Below are positions 7,399-14,673 of a DNA stretch of 64,000 bases, piece by piece. This DNA comes from Mycobacterium sp. E183. GTDB lineage: Bacteria; Actinomycetota; Actinomycetes; Mycobacteriales; Mycobacteriaceae. Each line of letters opens with the position of its first letter. Positions within the stretch are counted from its first letter, which is position 1. The notes beneath the pieces are model-generated. The model was not told where the DNA came from and ran no database searches. It worked only from the letters and a program-made list of their open reading frames with translations. Location: assembly GCF_001667735.1 (NCBI RefSeq), contig NZ_LZJN01000003.1:38488-102487 (forward strand). Reading direction: 5' to 3'. The position numbers and the translations under genes were made by a program.

Positions 7399-9108
7399 GT
7401 GATCACGCTCAACGGCCCGCAGACCACCGGCCGCGAATACCGAAACCTCAGCGAGCCGCGGTACGCGTCGCGCACCGACATCAATACCGCGATCACGGTC
7501 CGTGACGGCACAACGCTTCTGGCCGACGTGCACCGGCCCGATGCCGACGGCCGCTTCCCGGCACTGCTGGCGGCGTCGCCGTACCCGCGGCAGATGCAGG
7601 ACCTCGGCGCCCCGGCGGGGTTCGTCGAGGCCGGCAGGACGGACTTCTGGGTGCCGCGCGGTTACGCGCACGTCATCGCCAACCTCCGCGGCACCTGCGG
7701 CTCCGAGGGCTCTTTCAACTTCTTCGACGCGCAGGAACGCCGGGATGTGTACGACCTCGTCGAGTGGACCGCGGCGCAGCCGTGGTGCGACGGCAACGTC
7801 GGCATGATCGGCATCAGCTACTTCGCGATGACCCAACTCGAGGCGGCCGTCGAGCGTCCGCCGCACCTCAAAGCGATCTTCCCCCTGGCCGTGACCGCCG
7901 ACCTGTACGAGGGCGCCAACCACCACGGGCTGGTGAGTTCGTCGTTCATCACACCGTTTCTCGCCATGATGGGCCTCACCTCCGACCGCAGCGACAAACT
8001 GTGGCGCAGCAAGCCGGTGGGACTGGCGCGGCGCGCGCTGAACAGCCCTGGCATCCATAAGAAATTCGAGACCAAGAACGGCGAGGCGGCGGTCACGATG
8101 CTGCGCCAGCTGCTCAGGCTGCCACACAATCCCCACCCGTGGGACGAGTTGTGGCAGGAGGCGGTGGTCAAACACCCGACGCGTGACGATTGGTGGGAAG
8201 AACGAAACCTGTTGCCACTGCTCAAGGAGATCGACATCCCGGTCTACCTGGGCTGCGATTGGCAGAACGTGCCGTTACACCTGCCGTCGACCTTCGCCGC
8301 ATGGAAAGGATTGTCGGACAACGCCTGCGTGCGGATGGGCATGCTCGGTGAGTTCGGTCTGACCTGGCCCTGGGAAAGCATGCACACCGAGGCCCTGGCC
8401 TGGTACGACCAATGGTTGAAGGGCCGCGACACCGGAATCACCGATGGGCCACCCATTCGATACTTCCTGCCCGGCGCCGACGAGTGGCGAACCGCCGACT
8501 CCTGGCCACCGGCGCCCGCCCCGCATCGTGAACTGGCCCTGCGGGCGGACGGTGGTTTGGCCGCCGACGAAGGTGAGCCGGGCAGCCGCGAATTCATGGT
8601 TCTGGGCGCGGGTTTGGGCCGCATCAAACCCAGCGAGATCGATCCGCCTTCGGTGCTGACCTGGACCGGCGCGCCGTTGACCGAGGACGTCGACGTGGTG
8701 GGCGACATCGAACTGCGGCTGGTCGCCTCGGCGACGGCGATCGACACCGCGTGGATCGCGACGCTGCACGACGTGGCACCCGACGGGGCAACGACCGACG
8801 TGACCGCGGGCTGGCTGCGCGCCAGCCTGCGCGAGGTCGACGAGGCGGCCAGTCGCCCCGGCGCGCCGGCGCTGCCCTGCCGCAACCCCCGAGCGGTGCC
8901 GCTGGGCGAGGACGTCGAGTACCGAATCCCATTGGTGCCCAACGCCCGACGCTTCAAGGCCGGCCACCGCATCCGTCTCACGCTCACCAGTGACGACCAG
9001 GACCCGTCGACGCCGGCCATCATGAACTTCCGCCATGCCAGCGTCGGCACGTCCAGCTGGAACACGGTGCGCTCGTCGTCGCGGTTACTGCTGCCGGTGC
9101 TCGGGTAG
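7399..9108 (+). CDS. CocE/NonD family serine hydrolase (X-Pro dipeptidyl-peptidase S15-like)
   Basis: A 569-aa alpha/beta hydrolase of the CocE family that cleaves esters or amides. It carries the nucleophile elbow GISYFAM with Ser at about residue 140; many homologues have GGS-type elbows ending G-G, so the F-A here is a mild variation. An upstream strand RDGTTLLADVHRPD and the C-terminal jelly-roll X-Pro_C domain (LTWTGAPLTEDVDVVGDIEL to RLTLTSDDQDPS) complete the architecture. The GTG at 7399 lies at the edge of the operator and may be leaderless. It is probably repressed by the divergent TetR. No signal peptide is seen, so a cytosolic location is inferred. Confidence 0.88.
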   Translation: MITLNGPQTTGREYRNLSEPRYASRTDINTAITVRDGTTLLADVHRPDADGRFPALLAASPYPRQMQDLGAPAGFVEAGRTDFWVPRGYAHVIANLRGTCGSEGSFNFFDAQERRDVYDLVEWTAAQPWCDGNVGMIGISYFAMTQLEAAVERPPHLKAIFPLAVTADLYEGANHHGLVSSSFITPFLAMMGLTSDRSDKLWRSKPVGLARRALNSPGIHKKFETKNGEAAVTMLRQLLRLPHNPHPWDELWQEAVVKHPTRDDWWEERNLLPLLKEIDIPVYLGCDWQNVPLHLPSTFAAWKGLSDNACVRMGMLGEFGLTWPWESMHTEALAWYDQWLKGRDTGITDGPPIRYFLPGADEWRTADSWPPAPAPHRELALRADGGLAADEGEPGSREFMVLGAGLGRIKPSEIDPPSVLTWTGAPLTEDVDVVGDIELRLVASATAIDTAWIATLHDVAPDGATTDVTAGWLRASLREVDEAASRPGAPALPCRNPRAVPLGEDVEYRIPLVPNARRFKAGHRIRLTLTSDDQDPSTPAIMNFRHASVGTSSWNTVRSSSRLLLPVLG

Positions 9109-9124
9109 CGCCGGTGACGGCCGG

Positions 9125-9290
9125 TCAATCCGCCGGGGTGAATTCGACAGGCAACTCGGTAAGCCCACGCGGAGGCCGATGCCACGGACGAAGGCGACGT
9201 GCCGGCGGACGTTCTTGCGGTCCGGCCGAACTGATGCGGATTCTCGAACCCTCGCCGGTCGCGGTTGGCCGCCGCAAGCACCCCATGGGC
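9125..9290 (-). pseudogene. Relic of a cytochrome P450 C-terminus
   Basis: On the minus strand, pieces of a P450 can be read in different frames. These are GVLAAANRDRRGFENPHQF (the pre-heme AANRDPxxFxDPxxF motif, about 9233-9288), then DRKNVRRHVAFVRGIG (start of the heme loop, with the Cys part gone), then RGLTELPVEFTPAD (a typical P450 C-terminus ending at 9125). The heme-ligating Cys segment and the I helix are missing and the frame is broken. It is therefore a decayed fragment, not a gene. The rest of the 9109-9405 gap (9291-9405) shows no further recognisable coding sequence, only the ribosome-binding site of the next gene. Confidence 0.65.
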
Positions 9291-9405
9291 ACCGTGCCGG
9301 TCAGATGGGTCACGAACCATTGCCGGCGTGTCAGGAATATTGCCCATGAATCTGGGTAACTGAAAGGAACCCGGGGGGCGACGATTTCTCCGACAGGAGG
9401 ACGCA

Positions 9406-9615
9406 ATGCCCAGCGACATCACCATTCGCGACATCGACACGATCGACGCGGAGCTGCAATCAGTTGCCGCTCTTCGCTATGCAGCTCGCCGACTGGGCCG
9501 CCCGTTGCCATCGATCGACGCGGCGGATGCTCTGCTGGATGAACGCCTAGAGCGCACCGGCGGCGCTTCGCGGCTTGGAGATTACGGCTTTAATTCCCGG
9601 CGTAAATCGGCATAG
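9406..9615 (+). CDS. Small conserved-looking protein, function unknown
   Basis: A 69-aa acidic/basic mixed protein with no signal peptide or membrane segment. A strong ribosome-binding site (AGGAGG, ending 5 nt before the ATG) supports translation. The N-terminal half (ITIRDIDTIDAELQSVAALR, then DAADALLDERLE) looks helical and resembles small mycobacterial hypothetical proteins I recall, but I cannot assign a function. A strong hairpin (9634-9656) follows the stop by 18 bp, consistent with a monocistronic unit. Confidence 0.65.
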   Translation: MPSDITIRDIDTIDAELQSVAALRYAARRLGRPLPSIDAADALLDERLERTGGASRLGDYGFNSRRKSA

Positions 9616-9633
9616 CTCGCCCCCCGGCTCGGC

Positions 9634-9656
9634 CGGCCAGCCGGCCCGGCTGGCCG
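9634..9656 (+). terminator. GC-rich hairpin after small gene
   Basis: CGGCCAGCCG (9634-9643) pairs with CGGCTGGCCG (9647-9656) over a 3-nt GCC loop, a 10-bp perfect stem placed 19 bp after the stop at 9615. No U-tract follows, as is common for mycobacterial hairpins. The remainder of the 9657-9786 stretch shows nothing firm. Confidence 0.55.
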
Positions 9657-9786
9657 CGGTCACCTCGGTGGGCGACTCGGAGTGCCGAGCGACCACTGTC
9701 GAGCGCATGCGCGGCGAGTTTCGGTGGCAAAGGGTGAGGGTATTAGAGGATGCACTGGAACCGCCGCAACAAGAGGGTGCAGGCTC

Positions 9787-10041
9787 ATGATCGCTGGCGC
9801 TGTGAATTCCCTTGTCTGGATATTGGTGCTCATCGCGATTGTCGCGGTGATCATCGCGGTAGTCCGCGCAGTGTCGGCCCCGCGCGCGGAACGGCCGGTT
9901 GTCGAGCGGCCGGTGGTACAACAACAGCCCGTTGCGACCAGCGGTTTGGCACCTGGCTGGTACCCCGACCAGCAAGACATGCAAATGATGCGCTATTTCG
10001 ACGGTCGAGTGTGGACGGCGCAGACTCAGCCTCGCGCTTGA
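9787..10041 (+). CDS. DUF2510 single-pass membrane protein
   Basis: An 84-aa protein with one N-terminal transmembrane helix (about residues 7-28, LVWILVLIAIVAVIIAVVRA), a Pro/Val/Gln-rich linker, and a C-terminal DUF2510 module (APGWYPD, then MRYFDGRVWTAQT). DUF2510 is a short actinobacterial motif found beside transmembrane segments; its role is not established. ATG at 9787 is chosen over an in-frame ATG at 9682 because the protein then begins with the membrane segment and has a GAGGG element upstream. The C-terminal module would face the cytosol if N-out. Confidence 0.78.
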   Translation: MIAGAVNSLVWILVLIAIVAVIIAVVRAVSAPRAERPVVERPVVQQQPVATSGLAPGWYPDQQDMQMMRYFDGRVWTAQTQPRA

Positions 10042-10120
10042 CCGCATCTCTCGGGATCGCCGATTGCGTCGAGACAGGCTGAGTTGCGGGCACTGACACC
10101 GCATTAAAACGCTTTGACGG

Positions 10121-10194
10121 TGGCCAGGGGCGGGATCGAACCGCCGACCTTCCGCTTTTCAGGCGGACGCTCGTACCGACTGAGCTACCTGGCC
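10121..10194 (-). tRNA. tRNA-Phe (GAA)
   Basis: A complete cloverleaf on the minus strand. The acceptor GGCCAGG pairs with CCTGGCC and the discriminator A is at 10121. The anticodon stem is TCCGC/GCGGA with loop CTGAAAA, giving anticodon GAA. The T arm carries GGTTCGATCC. CCA is not encoded (ACCG follows). First of three minus-strand tRNAs (transcribed Glu-Asp-Phe). Confidence 0.95.
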
Positions 10195-10220
10195 GGAAGG
10201 CATGAAGTGCCTCGCCGAGT

Positions 10221-10297
10221 TGGCGACCCTGACGGGACTCGAACCCGCGACCTCCGCCGTGACAGGGCGGCGCGCTAACCAACTGCGCCACAGGGCC
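10221..10297 (-). tRNA. tRNA-Asp (GTC)
   Basis: Cloverleaf with acceptor GGCCCTG/CAGGGTC (one G-U pair), D arm GCGCAGTTGGTTAGCGC, anticodon loop CTGTCAC giving GTC, and T arm GGGTTCGAGTCCC. The 3' CCA appears to be encoded (10221-10223). It lies 26 bp upstream of the tRNA-Phe gene on the same strand and is likely co-transcribed with it. Confidence 0.95.
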
Positions 10298-10326
10298 TTG
10301 CTGCTGCTCCGCGTCACCGCGTCGCG

Positions 10327-10399
10327 TACCCCCAACGGGATTCGAACCCGTGCTACCGCCGTGAAAGGGCGGCGTCCTAGGCCACTAGACGATGGGGGC
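10327..10399 (-). tRNA. tRNA-Glu (TTC)
   Basis: Cloverleaf starting GCCCCCATCGTCTAG, anticodon loop CTTTCAC giving TTC, T arm GGGTTCGAATCCC, discriminator A at 10327. CCA is not encoded. It is the promoter-proximal member of the Glu-Asp-Phe cluster. Confidence 0.95.
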
Positions 10400-10523
10400 C
10401 AGAACCGAATCACTCCGGGGTACTCACAACGAGGTTTCGTTAGGAGCCACGTCAGCTTAGGTCACCGCGGGCCCAATCCTCAAACGAGCCCCGTTTGCGG
10501 CCCAAGTATCCTGAATCTCCGCG

Positions 10524-10596
10524 GCCCCTATAGCTCAGTTGGTAGAGCTACGGACTTTTAATCCGCAGGTCCCAGGTTCGAGCCCTGGTGGGGGCA
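10524..10596 (+). tRNA. tRNA-Lys (TTT)
   Basis: A plus-strand cloverleaf with acceptor GCCCCTA/TGGGGGC, D arm GCTCAGTTGGTAGAGC, anticodon loop CTTTTAA giving TTT, and T arm AGGTTCGAGCCCT. Discriminator A at 10596, then ACC-type sequence without full CCA. Divergent from the other three tRNAs, so the 124-bp gap 10400-10523 must hold both promoters. Confidence 0.95.
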
Positions 10597-10627
10597 CCGG
10601 CGCGTGATGGTCTCGGCAGATCGGCGC

Positions 10628-11524
10628 TTACCCGAGCACCGCGCTGCTGTAGGTCACATCCGCGAAGGCAAGGGCGACCTCGTCGTCGGCGTAGGCGAAG
10701 CCGTTGGCCGCGTGCAGTTCCGCTACCGTCCGCGACGACGTCCGCCAGCCGCGCTGGCTGAGGTGGTCGACGATGTGGCTGCGCTCGCCGTGATAGACGA
10801 GGTCGTTGAAGTCGACCTCGAAGCCGAGCTCGCTCATCCGGTCGTGGTGGGCGCGCCAGCGCGGGTCGGTGAAAACGGCGGTGTCAGGCACGAAGTCGAA
10901 GGCCAGCCGGCTGCCGGGTGCGCTCAGGGCCGTGATGTTGTCGAAGAGCGCGTCCTGGGCCGACTCCGGCAGGTACACCAACAGTCCCTCGGCGCTCCAC
11001 GCCGACGGAGCCTGCGGATCGAATCCCGCCTGGCGCAGCGCGGTGGCCCAGTCGTCGCGCAGGTCGACGGCGACGGTGCGCCGCTCGGCGGTCGGCTCGG
11101 CGCCCAGCTCCTCGAGGGTCAAGGTCTTGAACTCGATCACCTCCGGCATGTCGACCTCGTAGACGACGGTGCCCGCCGGCCACGGCAGGCGATAGGCGCG
11201 CGCATCGAGCCCCGACGCCAGGATCACCGCCTGACCGATGCCGCTCCGAGTCGACTCCAGGAAGAAGTCATCGTAAAACCGTGTGCGACAAGCCATGCTG
11301 CGCGCCATCCGCTGCGGATTGAACTCGGCGGCTCCACCGGTCGGGATTTCGCCGTTGACCATCCGGACGTAGACGTCGATCCCGACGGCGCGCACCAGCG
11401 GCGCCGCATAAGGGTCGTCGATCAACTCCGCGTCGGAGGACAGGGCCCGCTGCGCCGCGACCATGGTCGCCGTCGCGCCCACACTGGTTGCCAGGTCCCA
11501 ACGATCACGATCGGTGCGCGCCAT
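10628..11524 (-). CDS. SAM-dependent methyltransferase, TIGR00027 family
   Basis: A 298-aa member of the large mycobacterial family of leucine carboxyl methyltransferase-like enzymes. The N-terminal [20 protein letters not shown], the SAM motif [20 protein letters not shown], the acidic [13 protein letters not shown], and [11 protein letters not shown] are diagnostic. Members are often linked to lipid or glycolipid methylation, but this one's substrate is unknown. ATG at 11524. Its position next to the tRNA cluster and divergent deaminase matches the M. tuberculosis Rv0830 neighbourhood as I recall it. The divergent gap (11525-11609) contains an AT-rich stretch suitable for its promoter. Confidence 0.88.
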   Translation of the reverse strand: MARTDRDRWDLATSVGATATMVAAQRALSSDAELIDDPYAAPLVRAVGIDVYVRMVNGEIPTGGAAEFNPQRMARSMACRTRFYDDFFLESTRSGIGQAVILASGLDARAYRLPWPAGTVVYEVDMPEVIEFKTLTLEELGAEPTAERRTVAVDLRDDWATALRQAGFDPQAPSAWSAEGLLVYLPESAQDALFDNITALSAPGSRLAFDFVPDTAVFTDPRWRAHHDRMSELGFEVDFNDLVYHGERSHIVDHLSQRGWRTSSRTVAELHAANGFAYADDEVALAFADVTYSSAVLG

Positions 11525-11609
11525 CGTGCTCCCTCTCGCCCCCGAATTAAATAGACAATCTAGTCAGTATCGCAGGGCGGTTTGGCCCCGCGGGACTACC
11601 CTGCGACCT

Positions 11610-12110
11610 GTGACCGACTTCGCCCAGCGGACGATCGACCTGGCCCGCCGAAACGTCGCGGAGGGCGGCCGCCCGTTCGCCACCGTGATCGTCCAGGACG
11701 GCGAGGTGCTCGCAGAGAGCGCCAACAAAGTGGCGCAGACGAACGACCCGACGGCCCACGCCGAGATCCTGGCCATCCGTGAAGCGTGCACAAAGCTGGG
11801 CACCGAGCACTTGGTCGACAGCACGATCTATGTCATGGCGCATCCGTGCCCGATGTGCCTGGGGTCGCTGTACTACTGCTCACCGAAGGAAGTCGTCTTT
11901 CTGATCACGCGCGAGGCGTACGAGGACTATTACCTCGACGACCGCAAGTACTTCGAGGTGTCCACCTTCTACGACGAATTCGCCAAGAGCTGGGATCAGC
12001 GGCGCCTGCCGATGCGCTACCAACCTGACGCGGGCGCGGTGGACGTCTACCGGTTCTGGAACGAGCGCAACGGCGGCCAGCGGCGGTCCACGGTGGTCCC
12101 GTCACCCTGA
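11610..12110 (+). CDS. Nucleoside/cytosine-type deaminase
   Basis: A 166-aa zinc-dependent deaminase of the CMP/dCMP superfamily. The H-A-E motif (His50, Glu52) and P-C-P-M-C motif (Cys80, Cys83) supply the zinc ligands and catalytic Glu. The segment RRNVAEGGRPFATVIVQDGE is the usual substrate-side strand. It likely deaminates a guanine- or cytosine-type base or nucleoside in salvage. The frame is open upstream, but GTG 11610 gives the normal start and lies 8 nt after TACCCT, suggesting a leaderless transcript. It corresponds to the gene I recall as Rv0828c, next to kmtR. Confidence 0.86.
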   Translation: MTDFAQRTIDLARRNVAEGGRPFATVIVQDGEVLAESANKVAQTNDPTAHAEILAIREACTKLGTEHLVDSTIYVMAHPCPMCLGSLYYCSPKEVVFLITREAYEDYYLDDRKYFEVSTFYDEFAKSWDQRRLPMRYQPDAGAVDVYRFWNERNGGQRRSTVVPSP

Positions 12111-12142
12111 GCGGCGCGCGGGGCAGCGGCGGCACCCCGGGT

Positions 12143-12166
12143 ATTATCTGCGTATGCATGCAGATA
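12143..12166 (+). promoter_or_regulatory. KmtR operator over leaderless promoter and start codon
   Basis: TATCTGC (12145-12151) and GCAGATA (12160-12166) form 7-bp inverted arms with an 8-nt spacer. The left arm overlaps a TATTAT -10 box (12143-12148), and the ATG at 12154 lies in the spacer, only 6 nt after the -10. This layout means the repressor would cover both the promoter and the start codon, as expected for an autoregulated ArsR-type metal sensor. Confidence 0.7.
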
Positions 12167-12561
12167 GTGGCGCAGGCCGCTTACCCGAGGATCAGACGAG
12201 CCTGGTGGTCGAGGTCTTCCGGATGCTGGCCGACACCACCCGGGTGCAAGCGCTGTGGGCCCTGACCGAGCGCGAGATGTCGGTCAACGAACTCGCCGAA
12301 CACGTGGGCAAGCCGGCGCCGTCGGTCTCCCAGCACCTGGCCAAGCTGCGGATGGCGCGGCTGGTCCGCACCCGCCGCGAGGGAACGACGATCTTCTACA
12401 GCCTGGAGAACGACCACGTCCGGCAGCTCGTCACCGACGCCGTCTTCAACGCCGAACACGCCGGCCCGGGCGTGCCCGGTCATCACCGCAGAGACGGCGG
12501 CCTGAAGGCCGTCGGCGAAGCAGCGCAACCGTCGAACCGGCGGCGCGGCGGCACCAAGTGA
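12154..12561 (+). CDS. kmtR: Nickel/cobalt-sensing ArsR-family repressor KmtR
   Basis: A 135-aa winged-helix repressor. The DNA-recognition helix is in PAPSVSQHLAKLRMARLV (residues about 54-71). The five residues reported as Ni(II)/Co(II) ligands of M. tuberculosis KmtR are at identical positions: His88, Glu101, His102, His110 and His111. In that species KmtR represses its own gene and a CDF metal exporter, releasing DNA when nickel or cobalt binds. Here an operator-like palindrome overlaps the start codon. Downstream, 19 bp away, lies a His-rich protein gene, making a metal-response operon likely. The C-terminal tail after residue 115 is variable. Confidence 0.9.
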   Translation: MHADSGAGRLPEDQTSLVVEVFRMLADTTRVQALWALTEREMSVNELAEHVGKPAPSVSQHLAKLRMARLVRTRREGTTIFYSLENDHVRQLVTDAVFNAEHAGPGVPGHHRRDGGLKAVGEAAQPSNRRRGGTK

Positions 12562-12580
12562 TTGATCCAAGGAGGCACCG

Positions 12581-12784
12581 ATGACCGACCAGCACACCCA
12601 CGACCAGCCCCACGCGCACGAGCATGGGCATGGCGACCTGACCCACGCGCACGCGCACACCGCGCACGAGCATGACCACGTCGAGCACGAGCACCACCAC
12701 AGCCACACCGACGGCACCGAGCACAGCCATCAGCATGTGCACCAGGCCGGCGTCGAGGACGTTCACGGTCACACCCACGCCTAA
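12581..12784 (+). CDS. Histidine-rich metal-binding small protein
   Basis: A 67-aa cytosolic protein with 24 histidines (36%), mostly as H-x-H pairs and one H-H-H run, with many Asp/Glu and no Cys. It is low-complexity, without signal peptide or membrane helix. An AAGGAGG ribosome-binding site is 6-7 nt before the ATG. It resembles Hpn-type nickel-storing or buffering proteins in composition but not by recognised homology. Placement directly after kmtR suggests induction by nickel or cobalt and a role in sequestering excess metal. The composition is coded by CAC/CAT alternation rather than a DNA-level tandem repeat. It converges on the gene at 12800. Confidence 0.85.
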   Translation: MTDQHTHDQPHAHEHGHGDLTHAHAHTAHEHDHVEHEHHHSHTDGTEHSHQHVHQAGVEDVHGHTHA

Positions 12785-12799
12785 CGCGGGCGCCGGCGC

Positions 12800-13828
12800 T
12801 CAGGAGACGGGGCAGTAATGCTTCGGGTCGCCCCGCTCGGCCACCGGCGGGAGGTTGCGTGCCGGCGTCTGCGGCAGCGGCGCGTCGGCCGGGATGCGCC
12901 CGGAAGCACGGTCGAGGCCGGCGCGGGCCCGCGGGTGCTTGCGGTACCGGCGCGGCACGAACGCGAAGACCAGGCGCACCAGGTTGCCGAAGCGCCGGTG
13001 CAGCCACTCGTCGCGGTCGGACCACTCAAAGCCCAACCGTTCGCGAACGGCCGGGTGATACAAGCCCACCGTGAGCCAGACGAAGAACGGCCGCGACAGC
13101 CTGGTCAGGCCGCCCCACAGCCAGTCCGGGAGCCAGGGAGCGATCGGCAGCTTGTCATAGATGGTCAGATCGAGCACGGCCCGCGTCGCGTAATTGTCCT
13201 CTAATACGTTGCGGCACATGTGGTCCCAGTATTCCTGAAACTCTTCCCAGGTCTTGGGCACCGGGCGCATGCTCATGCCGTACATCCGGTACCACTGAAT
13301 GTGTTCGTCGAAGAGCTGCCGCTTGTCGGCCTCCGTCAGACCGCCGCCGAACCGCTCCGCCACCAGAATCGTGCCCATGAAGAACGTGGAGTGTGCCCAA
13401 TAGAAGACGTCGGGATTCAGCGCGTGATACCGGCGGCCTTGGTCGTCCACGCCCTTGATGTCGGTGTGGTAGTCGCGGACCTCGGCGCCCGTCGTCGGAG
13501 CGCGGTCGCCGTCGAAGACCACCCCGCCGATCGGATACAGCGACCGCATCACCCGCGGCAGGGGTTCGCGGAAGAACGTCGAGTGCTGCTCCACCGCGGC
13601 GCCCAACTGCGGGTGCATGTTCTGCATGGATCCCGCGAACGGGCCCTGCAGCATGCCGCGCCAATCACCGAAATACCGCCACGTCAGCGAGTCGGGCCCC
13701 AGCGGGACCGGTGGCGCCTCGTAGCCCAGGGGCGACACCGGGCAGCCGGCGGCCACGGCGGGTCCGCCCGATTCGTCGCAGGCGACGTCGCTGGTCAGCG
13801 GCCGGGGTCCGGACGTATGTTGGGTCAC
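12800..13828 (-). CDS. Oxygenase MpaB-family (DUF2236) protein
   Basis: A 342-aa protein of the DUF2236 / latex-clearing-protein-like family of putative heme oxygenases. Family landmarks are LTWRYFGDWRGMLQGPFAGS near residue 50, FFREPLPRVMRSLYPI, the HALNPDVFYWAHSTFF motif whose His residues are the candidate heme ligands, and TLYDK-like YDKLPIAPWLPDWLW. The substrate is unknown. The frame is open upstream on paper, but GTG 13828 is chosen because homology begins there and the upstream stretch is the TetR promoter region. It is divergent from the TetR gene at 13895 across a 20-bp palindrome, so repression by that TetR is inferred. Confidence 0.85.
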   Translation of the reverse strand: MTQHTSGPRPLTSDVACDESGGPAVAAGCPVSPLGYEAPPVPLGPDSLTWRYFGDWRGMLQGPFAGSMQNMHPQLGAAVEQHSTFFREPLPRVMRSLYPIGGVVFDGDRAPTTGAEVRDYHTDIKGVDDQGRRYHALNPDVFYWAHSTFFMGTILVAERFGGGLTEADKRQLFDEHIQWYRMYGMSMRPVPKTWEEFQEYWDHMCRNVLEDNYATRAVLDLTIYDKLPIAPWLPDWLWGGLTRLSRPFFVWLTVGLYHPAVRERLGFEWSDRDEWLHRRFGNLVRLVFAFVPRRYRKHPRARAGLDRASGRIPADAPLPQTPARNLPPVAERGDPKHYCPVS

Positions 13829-13856
13829 TATTGGATTCCTGTGGGTATCTGCAAAT

Positions 13857-13876
13857 CTGACTACACGTGTTGTCAG
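13857..13876. promoter_or_regulatory. 20-bp palindromic TetR operator candidate
   Basis: CTGACTACACGTGTTGTCAG is self-complementary at 9 of 10 positions per half. It is centred between the divergent MpaB-like (start 13828) and TetR (start 13895) genes. The core ACACGTGT is perfect. The placement suits autoregulation by the TetR with control of the oxygenase gene. Confidence 0.68.
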
Positions 13877-13894
13877 TTCTAGCTTAGGAGCGAT

Positions 13895-14500
13895 GTGCAG
13901 TCCGGTCAACGACGGGGCCGGTGGACCGGCGTCCCCCTGGGGGATCGCCTCACCCTCCGTCGCGACAACCTCATCGCCGCCGGCGTGCAATTGCTCGGCA
14001 GCGGCAGCCGGCCCGCGCTGACCGTGCGCGCGGTGTGCCGCGAGGCCGCCCTGACGGAGCGGTATTTCTACGAAAGCTTCTCGGACCGCGACGAATTCGT
14101 CCGCGCGGTCTACGACGACGTGTGTACGCGCGCGATGAACACGCTCACTTCGGCGAACACCCCGCGGGAAGCCGTCGAAAAGTTCGTCGAGCTGATGGTC
14201 GACGACCCGGTTCGCGGCCGGGTGCTGTTGCTGGCGCCGGCGGTCGAACCGATCCTGACCCGGTCTGGCGCGGAGTGGATGCCCAACTTCATCGAACTGC
14301 TGCAGCGCAAGCTGTCGCGGATCGGTGACCCGGTGCTGGAGAAGATGATCGCCACCAGCCTGGTCGGCGGCCTTTCGAGCCTGTTCACCGCGTACCTGAA
14401 CGGGCAGCTCGGTGCAACGCGAAAACAATTCATCGACTACTGCGTCAACATGCTGTACATCACGGCCGCCCCGTACGTGCCCGCCCCCGACTTGGGCTAG
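13895..14500 (+). CDS. TetR-family transcriptional regulator
   Basis: A 201-aa regulator with the HTH in residues about 20-65 (RRDNLIAAGVQLLGSGSRPA, then VRAVCREAALTERYFYESFSDRDEF). The GTG at 13895 has an AGGAG element 6 nt upstream; an ATG 2 nt earlier is in another frame. It precedes desA1 on the same strand (173 bp gap). It lies divergently from the MpaB-like gene, with a near-perfect palindrome between them. It may control both sides. The M. tuberculosis counterpart I recall is Rv0825c, which has the same neighbours. Confidence 0.87.
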   Translation: MQSGQRRGRWTGVPLGDRLTLRRDNLIAAGVQLLGSGSRPALTVRAVCREAALTERYFYESFSDRDEFVRAVYDDVCTRAMNTLTSANTPREAVEKFVELMVDDPVRGRVLLLAPAVEPILTRSGAEWMPNFIELLQRKLSRIGDPVLEKMIATSLVGGLSSLFTAYLNGQLGATRKQFIDYCVNMLYITAAPYVPAPDLG

Positions 14501-14673
14501 TGCGACTGCCGGTTTATCGACTCCACCCCGGCGGCAACCCTTACGACCTGAGCTGAACGCCCCGGATGTGGGATCTAACCGTTACGCGGCGCGCGGCCAG
14601 GCAGCTTGATGCTACTGAGGTACACAGATATATTGACTGCTACCCGTCGACACAGATAACTGGAGGGGCCCCC

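Noticed and set aside
12581..12784. His-rich ORF as a low-complexity artefact
   Set aside because: It was considered spurious but has a strong ribosome-binding site, a clean stop and sits behind a metal sensor, so it is kept as a gene.
12800..14428. 542-codon minus-strand frame covering the MpaB-like gene and beyond
   Set aside because: Homology begins at GTG 13828; the upstream part runs through the TetR gene on the other strand and the divergent operator.
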